This document shows, one piece after another, positions 56,231-64,000 of a stretch of DNA of 64,000 nucleotides. The notes under the pieces are model-generated. The model had not been told where the DNA came from, made no database searches, and saw only the letters and a list, made by a program, of their open reading frames with translations. Source of the stretch: Pseudomonas sp. VD-NE ins (GTDB lineage Bacteria; Pseudomonadota; Gammaproteobacteria; Pseudomonadales; Pseudomonadaceae). The first letter of the stretch is position 1; every line of letters begins with the position of its first letter. The position numbers were made by a program, and so were the translations under genes. The stretch is taken from assembly GCF_031882575.1 (NCBI RefSeq), contig NZ_CP134772.1:452001-516000 (forward strand), given 5' to 3'.

Positions 56231-57628
56231 TCAACGCAGTGCAATGCTGATCGATTGCAGGCGTTTGCCATCGCGGTCGTGGTAATTGACCTGAATCTGG
56301 CCCGCCTCGACGACCAGGTGAGCGAAATTGTCTTCACTCACCACGGTGCTGGTCAGTTCATGCCGGTAATCGCCCGCCGCCGTGCGCACCAGCGGCTGAT
56401 CCAGAATGAACGTGGACGTTTTCGCATACGGCAGCAGTTTGCTGTTGCACAGCGGCGAGGACACGATGGTGTGCACTTCGAAGTCCGGGTCTTCGCTGTG
56501 ACTCAGGCGAGCAGTCAGCGAGCCATGCACGTCCCCGGAGATGAACACGACATTCTTGATGTGCCGGGTACGGATGGTTTCCAGCAGGCGCAGGCGTTGC
56601 TCGGGGAAGGCTTTCCAGGCGTCATCGCCATGAAGTTTGCGATCCGGATAGAACATCACGCTGGTGACCACGAACTTGACCCGCGCCGTGCTGTTGCTCA
56701 GCCATTTGAGCAGGGCCTGTTCCTGTGCCTCGTCAAGGATGCGTCGGTCATCGACTGACAAGTTGCGGCGGGTGCGGCTATCAGTGACAAACCATTCGAT
56801 ATCGCCGTCGCTGAATTGATACCAGTAATGCTCAAGTTTCGAGTGATCGACTTCACCGTTAGTTGTCAGCGGATGTGCTGGACTGTGACTGGCCTGATAC
56901 AACTCATAAGCGGCCATGGCGTTACGGTACAAGTCACCGTCGGACTTGCTGGCATTGGCGGGCCAGTTGTCTTCGATTTCGTGATCATCAAGAATCATGT
57001 AAGTCGAAGTGCCGGACATCAGACGTTGAATATTCGGTTGGGAAAAGGCAGCGCGGTACTTGCTGAGGATGTCTTGGTATTCGCGGTCCGGTGCGATCAA
57101 GTTCAAATCGTCCACATAGATTTGATCACCGGTCATCAATACCGCGCTGATCGGTGGTTGCAGGCCTTCGATCACCTGGTTGATGGACGCGAAGATCCGG
57201 TCGCCCAGTTGCGGCCGCGAAGCGATACCGGCGGTCATGCGCAGATAGCGGCAGGAGCCGACGATATAGGCTCTGGGTTGCAAGGCTTTGCTGGAGCGGG
57301 TGCGCAGGCGGTAGATTTCTCGCGGCCATTGCAACGGCAACTCTGCAACGCTGTCCGGCGTATGCACCGGATTCATCGGGCTGAACCAGCCGGCCTGATA
57401 TTCATATTCGGTGTCGGCACTCAAGTTGTTGAGGGCAAATACTTGCGACATGTCACGTATTTCGCTCAATCGTGCGAAATGACCTTTTGACCATGCTTGT
57501 GTGCCGGACACACGGTAACGTACTCCAGCAAATACCAATGCATTGTTCTGCCGCTCGCCACGCATGAATATACGCGCGTGATGAGTTGTAACGTGGCCGA
57601 TTATCGGGCCGATAGTTGGTTTTAACAT
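56231..57628 (-). CDS. PhoD-like alkaline phosphatase D family protein
   Basis: 465 residues with a metallophosphoesterase domain of the PhoD family. Motifs: GSCRYLRM, VLMTGDQIYVDD, ILDDHEIEDNW, and VFISGDVHGSL supply the metal ligands. There is no signal peptide or Tat motif, unlike classical secreted PhoD, so a cytosolic location is likely. The substrate is unknown. ATG at 57628. The upstream AT-rich gap (57629-57780) carries the repeat ATTCGAATTAACTTTAATT, possibly the promoter. Confidence 0.85.
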   Translation of the reverse strand: MLKPTIGPIIGHVTTHHARIFMRGERQNNALVFAGVRYRVSGTQAWSKGHFARLSEIRDMSQVFALNNLSADTEYEYQAGWFSPMNPVHTPDSVAELPLQWPREIYRLRTRSSKALQPRAYIVGSCRYLRMTAGIASRPQLGDRIFASINQVIEGLQPPISAVLMTGDQIYVDDLNLIAPDREYQDILSKYRAAFSQPNIQRLMSGTSTYMILDDHEIEDNWPANASKSDGDLYRNAMAAYELYQASHSPAHPLTTNGEVDHSKLEHYWYQFSDGDIEWFVTDSRTRRNLSVDDRRILDEAQEQALLKWLSNSTARVKFVVTSVMFYPDRKLHGDDAWKAFPEQRLRLLETIRTRHIKNVVFISGDVHGSLTARLSHSEDPDFEVHTIVSSPLCNSKLLPYAKTSTFILDQPLVRTAAGDYRHELTSTVVSEDNFAHLVVEAGQIQVNYHDRDGKRLQSISIALR

Positions 57629-57806
57629 GTCGAATCCATTCGAATTAACTTTAATTAACAGGTTTCTACTAAGTCTTCTTAGTTGAATTGGCTGCGCCTA
57701 GGTTAGTTGCGTATCGAATAAAAAAGATCGGTGCCAAGTCGACTGTGGTTGTGGCCGATGTCAGCGCGACATGTGGGAAAAGAACCTGAGGTGGGTTTCT
57801 TCAGGC

Positions 57807-57834
57807 AAAAAAAAGCCCCGCCAAACTGACGGGG
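57807..57834 (-). terminator. Intrinsic terminator of the aceEF operon
   Basis: On the minus strand CCCCG-TCAGTTTGG-CGGGG followed by CTTTTTTTTG. Upstream of it, between aceF and this site, two other hairpins (TCGGCCCTCCG / CGGAGGGCCGA at 57874-57899 and GAGCG / CGCTC at 57844-57858) add to the stop region. Confidence 0.88.
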
Positions 57835-57904
57835 TTGAGGTACGAGCGTGTGGCGCTCGAAAGGGTGCAGCAATCGGCCCTCCGTTGCCGGAGGGCCGAT
57901 CGAG

Positions 57905-59863
57905 TTACAGCAGGATCGTGCGGATGTCCGCCAGCAGGCTGCCCAGACGCTGGGTGAAGCGTGCGGCAGCAGCGCCGTTGATCACACGGTGATCGTAGGA
58001 CAACGACAGTGGCAGCATCAGTTTCGGCTGGAAGGCTTTGCCGTCCCAGACTGGCTGGATGGTTGCCTTGGAAACACCGAGGATCGCCACTTCCGGCGCG
58101 TTGACGATCGGCGTGAAGCCGGTGCCGCCAATGTGGCCGAGGCTGGAAATGGTGAAGCAGGCGCCTTGCATGTCGTCAGCGGTAAGCTTCTTGTCGCGGG
58201 CCTTGGCGGCCAGCGCAGCGGCTTCGGCTGCCAGTTGCAGCAGGCTCTTCTGGTCGACGTTCTTGATGACCGGTACCAGCAGGCCATCCGGAGTGTCGAC
58301 GGCGAAGCCGATGTTCACGTATTTCTTGCGGATGATCGCTTTGCCGCTTGGTGCCAGCGAACTGTTGAAGTCCGGCAGCTCCTTGAGCATGTGCGCGCAC
58401 GACTTGAGCAGCAGCGGCAGGATGGTCAGCTTGACGCCAGCCTTCTCTGCAACGGCTTTCTGTGCCACGCGGAAGGCTTCCAGCTCGGTGATATCAGCCG
58501 AATCGAACTGAGTCACGTGCGGGATGTTCAGCCAGCTGCGGTGCAGGCTCGACGCGCCGATCTGCATCAGGCGAGTCATCGGCACTTCTTCGATTTCGCC
58601 GAAACGGCTGAAGTCGACGACCGGGATCGGCGGGATGCCCGCGCCACCGGTTGCGCCCGCTGCAGCGGCCGGTGCTTCCTTGGCCTTCTGCATCATCGCT
58701 TTGACGTAAACCTGCACGTCTTCTTTCAAGATACGACCGTGCGGGCCGCTGGCGCCGACAGCGTTCAGCTCGACGCCGAACTCACGGGCCAGTTGACGCA
58801 CGGCTGGGCCGGCGTGAACTTTGGCGTCCGGCTTGGCCGGTGCGGCGGCCGGTGCGGCGGCTGGAGCGGCAGCAGGTGCAGCGGCAGCCGGAGCGGCAGG
58901 TGCCGGAGCGCTCGGAGCAGCAGCAGCAGCGGCAGCAGCAGGCGCTGCGCCTTTGACTTTCAGCTTGAGGATCAGGTCGCCGGTACCGACTTCGTCATCC
59001 AGCTTGATGGAAACGCTTTCCACCACGCCAGCGGCAGGCGATGGAATTTCCATGCTCGCCTTGTCGGATTCCAGAGTGATCAGCGACTGGTCGGCTTCAA
59101 CGCTGTCGCCAGCCTTGACCAACACTTCGATGATCTTGGCTTTGCCGGCCGAACCGATGTCCGGAACGTGGATGTCCTGAACGCTGTCAGCCACCGGGGC
59201 TGCTGGCGCGGCTGCCGGAGCAGGCGCAGCGGCAGCGGCCGGTGCAGCAGCCTGAGCCGGAGCGGCCGCAGCAGGGGCCGCAGCACCCGCCACTTCCAGA
59301 TCCAGAATCAGGTCGCCGGTGCCGACTTCGTCGTTGAGCTTGACGCTGATGGCCTTGACCACGCCAGCGGCAGGCGACGGGATTTCCATGCTCGCCTTGT
59401 CGGATTCCAGAGTGATCAAAGATTGATCAGCCTCGACGGTATCGCCGACCTTGACCTGGATTTCGATGATCTGCGCCTTGCCCGACGAACCGATGTCCGG
59501 CACGTGCACTTGCTGGACCGATGCGGCAGCAGGGGCAGCGGCTGGTGCAGCGGCAGCAGGCGCGGCAGCCGGTTTGGCCTCCGCTTTTGCAGCCGGTGCA
59601 GCGGCAGGAGCAGGGGCCGCTTCAGCGGCGCCCTCGACTTCCAGCTCAAGCAGTTCGTCGCCTTCTTTCAGACGGTCGCCCAGCTTCACTTTCAGGCTTT
59701 TGATGACGCCGGCTTTCGGGGCCGGCACTTCCATGCTGGCCTTGTCCGATTCCAGAGTCAGAATGCTCTGGTCGGCTTCGATACGGTCGCCGACCTTCAC
59801 AAACAGTTCAATTACTTCACCTTCACCGCTGCCGATGTCAGGTACGCGAATGAGTTCGCTCAC
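57905..59863 (-). CDS. aceF: Pyruvate dehydrogenase E2 (dihydrolipoamide acetyltransferase)
   Basis: 652 residues. Three lipoyl domains, each with the ESDKASME attachment Lys, at about 1-78, 118-192 and 232-307, joined by Ala/Pro-rich linkers, then a peripheral subunit-binding domain (about 345-385) and the catalytic core (about 420-652) with active-site DHRVING. This E2 transfers acetyl groups to CoA in the pyruvate dehydrogenase complex. Some pseudomonads have two lipoyl domains; three are present here. Start 11 bases after aceE. Confidence 0.97.
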   Translation of the reverse strand: MSELIRVPDIGSGEGEVIELFVKVGDRIEADQSILTLESDKASMEVPAPKAGVIKSLKVKLGDRLKEGDELLELEVEGAAEAAPAPAAAPAAKAEAKPAAAPAAAAPAAAPAAASVQQVHVPDIGSSGKAQIIEIQVKVGDTVEADQSLITLESDKASMEIPSPAAGVVKAISVKLNDEVGTGDLILDLEVAGAAAPAAAAPAQAAAPAAAAAPAPAAAPAAPVADSVQDIHVPDIGSAGKAKIIEVLVKAGDSVEADQSLITLESDKASMEIPSPAAGVVESVSIKLDDEVGTGDLILKLKVKGAAPAAAAAAAAPSAPAPAAPAAAAPAAAPAAAPAAAPAKPDAKVHAGPAVRQLAREFGVELNAVGASGPHGRILKEDVQVYVKAMMQKAKEAPAAAAGATGGAGIPPIPVVDFSRFGEIEEVPMTRLMQIGASSLHRSWLNIPHVTQFDSADITELEAFRVAQKAVAEKAGVKLTILPLLLKSCAHMLKELPDFNSSLAPSGKAIIRKKYVNIGFAVDTPDGLLVPVIKNVDQKSLLQLAAEAAALAAKARDKKLTADDMQGACFTISSLGHIGGTGFTPIVNAPEVAILGVSKATIQPVWDGKAFQPKLMLPLSLSYDHRVINGAAAARFTQRLGSLLADIRTILL

Positions 59864-59874
59864 AAAATGTCTCC

Positions 59875-62520
59875 TCAGCAGTCCAGTGGGTTGCGTTTTT
59901 CCGGGTCGATGCCGAACTTGACGATGGCCTCAGCCACCACCTTAGGTTCGATATCACCACGGTCAGCCAGTGCTTCCAGGGCTGCCAACACCACGAAATG
60001 ACGGTCAACTTCGAAGAAATGACGCAGTTTCTTGCGGCTGTCGCTGCGGCCGAAACCGTCGGTTCCGAGGACTTTGAATTCCTTGGATGGTACCCACTGA
60101 CGGATCTGCTCGGCGAACAGCTTCATGTAGTCGGTAGACGCGATAACCGGACCTTTACGGCCGTTCAGGCACTCTTCGACGTAGCTCAGCTTAGGCTTCT
60201 GGCCCGGCTTCAGACGGTTGCTGCGCTCGACAGCGAGGCCGTCGCGACGCAGTTCGTTGAAGCTGGTAACGCTCCAGACGTCAGCGCCAACGTTGAACTC
60301 TTCACGCAGAATCTTCGCCGCTTCACGGACTTCACGCAGGATGGTGCCGGAGCCCATCAGCTGGACGTGGTGCGCCGCATCGCGGGTGTCTTCTTCGAGC
60401 AGGTACATGCCTTTCTTGATGCCTTCTTCGGCACCGGCCGGCATGGCTGGCTGCTGGTACGACTCGTTCATCACGGTGATGTAGTAGAAGATGTCCTGTT
60501 GCTCTTCGGTCATCTTCTTCATGCCGTCCTGAATGATCACCGCCAGCTCGTAGCCGTAGGTTGGATCGTAGGTGCGGCAGTTCGGGATGGTCGCGGCCAG
60601 CAGGTGGCTGTGACCGTCTTCGTGTTGCAGACCTTCACCGTTCAGGGTGGTACGGCCGGCGGTGCCGCCGATCAGGAAGCCACGGGTACGGCTGTCGCCA
60701 GCGGCCCAGGCCAGGTCACCAATCCGCTGGAAGCCGAACATCGAGTAGAAGATGTAGAACGGCAGCATCGGCTGGTTGTGGCTGGAGTACGAAGTACCGG
60801 CAGCGATGAACGAGCTCATGGCGCCTGCTTCGTTGATGCCTTCTTCAAGGATCTGACCTTTCTGGTCTTCCTTGTAGAACATCACCTGGTCTTTATCGAC
60901 TGGCTCGTAGAGCTGGCCGACGGACGAGTAGATGCCGAGCTGACGGAACATGCCTTCCATACCGAAGGTACGGGCTTCGTCCGGGATGATCGGGACGATG
61001 CGCGGGCCGATTTCCTTGTCCTTGACCAGTTGCGCGAGGATCCGCACGAAGGCCATGGTGGTGGAAATTTCACGGTCGCCGGAACCGTCAAGGATCGCCT
61101 TGAGGGTGTCCAGGTCCGGAGTCGGCACGCTGAAGCTTTGTGCGCGGCGCTGAGGCACGAAACCGCCCAGTGCAGTGCGACGCTCGCTGAGGTAGCGGGC
61201 TTCGGCGCTGTTTGGCTCTGGCTTGAAGAACGGCAGGTTCTCCAGCTCTTCGTCCTTGACCGGGATGTCGAAACGATCGCGGAACAACTTCAGGCTGTCG
61301 ACGTCGACTTTCTTGGTGTTGTGCGCAGTGTTTTTCGCTTCGCCGGCACCGGTGCCATAACCCTTGATGGTCTTGGCGAGGATGACGGTTGGTTGTTCTT
61401 TGTGGTTGACCGCTTCGTGGTACGCCGCATAGACCTTGTACGGGTCGTGGCCGCCACGGTTGAGTTTCCAGATCTCGTCGTCGGACAGATCAGCAACCAT
61501 CGCCTTGAGTTCTGGCGTGTTGAAGAAGTGTTCACGGACGAACGCGCCGTCTTTGGCTTTGTAGTTCTGGTACTCGCCGTCGATGACTTCGTCCATGCGA
61601 CGTTGCAGGATGCCGTCGACGTCTTTGGCCAGCAGTGGGTCCCAGAAACGGCCCCAGATGACTTTGGTCACGTTCCACTGAGCACCGCGGAACACGCCTT
61701 CGAGTTCCTGGATGATCTTGCCGTTGCCGCGAACCGGGCCGTCGAGGCGCTGCAGGTTGCAGTTGATGACGAAGATCAGGTTGTCCAGCTTCTCGCGGCC
61801 GGCCAGGGAGATCGCGCCCAGGGATTCCGGCTCGTCACACTCGCCGTCGCCCAGGAAGCACCAGACTTTCTGTTTGCCCGGCTGGATGAAGCCACGGTGT
61901 TCCAGGTACTTCATGAAGCGTGCCTGGTAGATCGCCTGGATCGGACCCAGACCCATGGAAACGGTCGGGAACTGCCAGAAGTCAGGCATCAGCCAAGGGT
62001 GCGGGTAGGACGACAGGCCCTGACCGTCGACTTCCTGGCGGAAGTTGTTCATCTGGTCTTCGGTGATGCGGCCTTCCATGAACGCACGGGCGTAAACGCC
62101 TGGCGAAGTGTGGCCCTGGAAGTAGATCAGGTCGCCGCCGTGTTCGTCGGTCGGGGCCTGGAAGAAGTAGTTGAAGCCGATGTCATACAGGGTCGCACTG
62201 GAAGCGAAGCTGGAGATGTGACCACCCAGGTCAGAATCTTTCAGGTTCGTACGCATTACCATGGCCATCGCGTTCCAGCGTACCAGCGAGCGAATGCGGC
62301 GTTCCATGAACAGGTCGCCAGGCATGCGTGCTTCGTGGGTTACCGGGATGGTGTTGCGGTAAGGCGTGGTGATGGCGTAAGGGAGCTGCGAACCGCTGCG
62401 GGTTGCCAGTTCACCCATACGGGTCATCAGATAGTGAGCACGGTCTTCGCCTTCTTTGTCGAGAACCGATTCCAGGGCGTCCAGCCATTCCTGGGTTTCG
62501 ACGGGATCGAGGTCTTGCAT
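59875..62520 (-). CDS. aceE: Pyruvate dehydrogenase E1 component
   Basis: 881 residues, homodimeric E1 type. It decarboxylates pyruvate with thiamine diphosphate and acetylates the lipoyl groups of AceF. The TPP-binding GDGECDEPES near residue 228 and later ELRRDG and transketolase-like domains (SFIAAGTSYSSHNQPMLPFY) support this. ATG at 62520. Only 11 bases separate it from aceF. Confidence 0.97.
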   Translation of the reverse strand: MQDLDPVETQEWLDALESVLDKEGEDRAHYLMTRMGELATRSGSQLPYAITTPYRNTIPVTHEARMPGDLFMERRIRSLVRWNAMAMVMRTNLKDSDLGGHISSFASSATLYDIGFNYFFQAPTDEHGGDLIYFQGHTSPGVYARAFMEGRITEDQMNNFRQEVDGQGLSSYPHPWLMPDFWQFPTVSMGLGPIQAIYQARFMKYLEHRGFIQPGKQKVWCFLGDGECDEPESLGAISLAGREKLDNLIFVINCNLQRLDGPVRGNGKIIQELEGVFRGAQWNVTKVIWGRFWDPLLAKDVDGILQRRMDEVIDGEYQNYKAKDGAFVREHFFNTPELKAMVADLSDDEIWKLNRGGHDPYKVYAAYHEAVNHKEQPTVILAKTIKGYGTGAGEAKNTAHNTKKVDVDSLKLFRDRFDIPVKDEELENLPFFKPEPNSAEARYLSERRTALGGFVPQRRAQSFSVPTPDLDTLKAILDGSGDREISTTMAFVRILAQLVKDKEIGPRIVPIIPDEARTFGMEGMFRQLGIYSSVGQLYEPVDKDQVMFYKEDQKGQILEEGINEAGAMSSFIAAGTSYSSHNQPMLPFYIFYSMFGFQRIGDLAWAAGDSRTRGFLIGGTAGRTTLNGEGLQHEDGHSHLLAATIPNCRTYDPTYGYELAVIIQDGMKKMTEEQQDIFYYITVMNESYQQPAMPAGAEEGIKKGMYLLEEDTRDAAHHVQLMGSGTILREVREAAKILREEFNVGADVWSVTSFNELRRDGLAVERSNRLKPGQKPKLSYVEECLNGRKGPVIASTDYMKLFAEQIRQWVPSKEFKVLGTDGFGRSDSRKKLRHFFEVDRHFVVLAALEALADRGDIEPKVVAEAIVKFGIDPEKRNPLDC

Positions 62521-62631
62521 GGCTTGCTCCAGGGCGGAAAGGCTTCCAGAATCGGTTGCCTGAGTTTGCGACTGGCCTTGTGGGCAGACGATTTAAAATT
62601 CTTGGATTGCCGATAGGTTGTTCCGGCGGCG

Positions 62632-62696
62632 TGTAGTTTTACTACAAATCTTCCGGCATTTCAGCCTTTCGAATGTATAGACGAGTAGTAAAACTA
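62632..62696. promoter_or_regulatory. Paired operators and promoter of aceEF
   Basis: TGTAGTTTTACTACA (62632-62646) is a perfect 6-3-6 inverted repeat; its reverse complement minus two bases recurs at 62682-62696 (AGTAGTAAAACTACA region). A -10-like TATACAT (minus strand, 62679-62673) lies between the two copies and the second copy sits where the spacer of that promoter would be. The dyads look like sites for a GntR-type regulator responding to pyruvate or lactate, an inference. The remaining intergenic bases to glnE (62905) hold no gene. Confidence 0.65.
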
Positions 62697-62904
62697 CAGA
62701 AGAATGGCTTGTGGCCTCCGGCTGCGTTGTGAGAATAATCGTTAAGGTTGGTCTTTTGCCATCTGAAAAAGGTGAAACTTTGATGTTCGCTGCCAAAGAG
62801 AAAGAAATTTCAGCTATTTCTAACTTTTGTTCGACAGTCCTCCGGGTAGCGGCTTTTCACCAATCACTACAAGCGGCCATTTACACGCCGATCAAGGATA
62901 GACC

Positions 62905-64000
62905 ATGACCCTGCCCGTGCTTGCCGAACTGCCCGCCATTCTCCTGCCGTTGGTCACTCGATCCGAGCAGTCGTTCCGTACGGCCGTCGCTGCGCTGGAA
63001 AACGATCACGGCTTCGCCAACTGGACGCCAGAGCGCTGGGCGCAGTTCGCCCGCGTCACCGGCGCCAGCGAGTTTGTCATTGAACAGAGCGTTCGTGACC
63101 CTTTGATGTTGCTTGCGCTGGTGCAGTCCGGCGAGCTCGACCGGGCCTTCGCGCCGGGTGAATTGTGTGCGCAGATTGCCGCGGCGGTGAACGCCGCGCA
63201 AACCGAAGATGAACTCGGCCGCGCCTTGCGTCGTCAGCGCGCTCGACATCAAGTGCGGATCATCTGGCGCGATCTCACCCGTCAGGCCGATCTGGTGCAG
63301 ACCTGCCGTGATCTCTCGGACATGGCCGACGCCACCATCGACCAGGCTTATCAATGGTTGTACAGCCGCCATTGCGAACAGTTCGGCACGCCGACCGGCC
63401 GCCGCAGCGGTGAGCCGCAGCAAATGGTCATCCTCGGCATGGGCAAGCTCGGCGCGGTGGAGTTGAACCTGTCTTCCGACATCGATTTGATCTTCGCCTA
63501 CCCCGAGGGCGGCGAAACGGTGGGCGTGAAGCGCTCGCTGGATAATCAGGAGTTTTTCATCCGCCTCGGTCAGCGCCTGATCAAGGCGCTGGATCCGATG
63601 ACCGTCGACGGCTTCGTTTTCCGCGTCGACATGCGCTTGCGCCCGTACGGCTCGTCCGGCGCGCTGGTGCTGAGCTTCAATGCGCTGGAGCAGTATTACC
63701 AGGATCAGGGCCGCGACTGGGAACGCTACGCGATGATCAAGGCGCGGGTGGTGGCCGGTGATCAAGTCGCAGGCGCGCAGTTGCTCGACATGCTGCGCCC
63801 GTTCGTTTATCGGCGTTATCTGGACTTCTCGGCAATCGAAGCGCTGCGCACCATGAAGCAGTTGATCCAGCAGGAAGTGCGGCGCAAGGGCATGGCCGAC
63901 AACATCAAACTCGGCTCCGGCGGCATTCGCGAGGTCGAGTTCATCGCTCAGGCCTTTCAGTTGATCCACGGTGGCCGCGACTTGAGCCTGCAACAGCGTC
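62905..64000 (+). CDS. glnE: Glutamine synthetase adenylyltransferase/deadenylase, N-terminal part (truncated by window)
   Basis: Open to the window end (365 codons). The protein begins [19 protein letters not shown] and contains the nucleotidyltransferase motif [20 protein letters not shown] near residue 175, the deadenylating domain of GlnE, and [14 protein letters not shown] near its visible end. GlnE adjusts glutamine synthetase activity by adenylylation. ATG at 62905 with AAGGA 6 bases upstream. Divergent from aceE; the family is normally about 980 residues. Confidence 0.95.
   Translation, partial: MTLPVLAELPAILLPLVTRSEQSFRTAVAALENDHGFANWTPERWAQFARVTGASEFVIEQSVRDPLMLLALVQSGELDRAFAPGELCAQIAAAVNAAQTEDELGRALRRQRARHQVRIIWRDLTRQADLVQTCRDLSDMADATIDQAYQWLYSRHCEQFGTPTGRRSGEPQQMVILGMGKLGAVELNLSSDIDLIFAYPEGGETVGVKRSLDNQEFFIRLGQRLIKALDPMTVDGFVFRVDMRLRPYGSSGALVLSFNALEQYYQDQGRDWERYAMIKARVVAGDQVAGAQLLDMLRPFVYRRYLDFSAIEALRTMKQLIQQEVRRKGMADNIKLGSGGIREVEFIAQAFQLIHGGRDLSLQQR

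Noticed and set aside
59998..62616. Long open frame opposite aceE
   Set aside because: An antisense shadow of a well-supported gene, with no ribosome-binding site or protein motif. The same holds for frames opposite aceF, putA and dipA.
62881..63993. Leftward 370-codon frame
   Set aside because: It is antisense to glnE, whose + strand frame from 62905 carries the GlnE motif and remains open to the window end.

Overview
The window is a piece of a Pseudomonas chromosome, most likely of the P. fluorescens group. The evidence is the gene order (gltD-hemE at one end; selO, mscK, cvrA, acyl-CoA dehydrogenase, rlmJ, msrA, dipA, aceF-aceE and glnE at the other), the high GC content, and many dispersed palindromic repeats of types common in fluorescent pseudomonads. 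Nearly all the DNA is coding. No rRNA, tRNA, insertion sequence, prophage or CRISPR array was seen.

Layout. 1-5.1 kb: end of gltD, hemE, a divergent MFS transporter/LysR pair, and a RelE/HigB-type toxin-antitoxin module between two related secreted-protein genes. 5.1-24.1 kb: one long leftward operon of about 21 genes that reads as an aryl polyene (membrane pigment) biosynthesis cluster. It has two carrier proteins, three ketosynthase-type proteins, a ketoreductase, two hotdog dehydratases (one fused to an AMP ligase), an aromatic amino acid ammonia-lyase, a thioesterase, two acyltransferases, a glycosyltransferase, a methyltransferase, a halogenase-like flavoprotein, and LolA, MMPL and DUF3261 export parts. 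A cation/proton antiporter-like gene is embedded in it. A sigma70-type promoter (TTGCTA-17-GATAAT) can be read just upstream. 24.4-33.1 kb: ParA-like ATPase, trxC, a HigA-like regulator without a toxin, selO, a giant MscS-family channel and a K+/H+ antiporter. 33.3-38.8 kb: two chemoreceptors flanking a TIGR02449-zapA pair and a small unknown gene; the second chemoreceptor has a good sigma54 promoter match. 38.8-46.8 kb: acyl-CoA dehydrogenase and the divergent putA/putP proline genes, whose shared control region holds six GTTGCA motifs. 47.1-51.0 kb: a small type VI secretion island (VgrG, DUF4123 adaptor, DUF3077-type gene with a structured leader, Tai4-like immunity gene) with no recognisable effector. 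51.5-64.0 kb: rlmJ, msrA, the c-di-GMP phosphodiesterase dipA, a PhoD-like phosphatase, aceF-aceE (pyruvate dehydrogenase) and the start of divergent glnE.

The strongest leads are: (1) the aryl polyene operon with a flavoprotein that keeps both halogenase hallmarks (Lys and W-x-W-x-I-P) beside an ammonia-lyase; (2) the leader before the DUF3077-type gene, where CTCCTAC can pair with GTAGGAG and hide an AGGAGG Shine-Dalgarno sequence; (3) an orphan Tai4-like immunity gene beside vgrG-DUF4123; (4) paired TGTAGTTTTACTACA operators, one placed between the -35 and -10 of a predicted aceEF promoter; (5) mosaic and tandem intergenic repeats. All calls come from reading the sequence; no database search was run.
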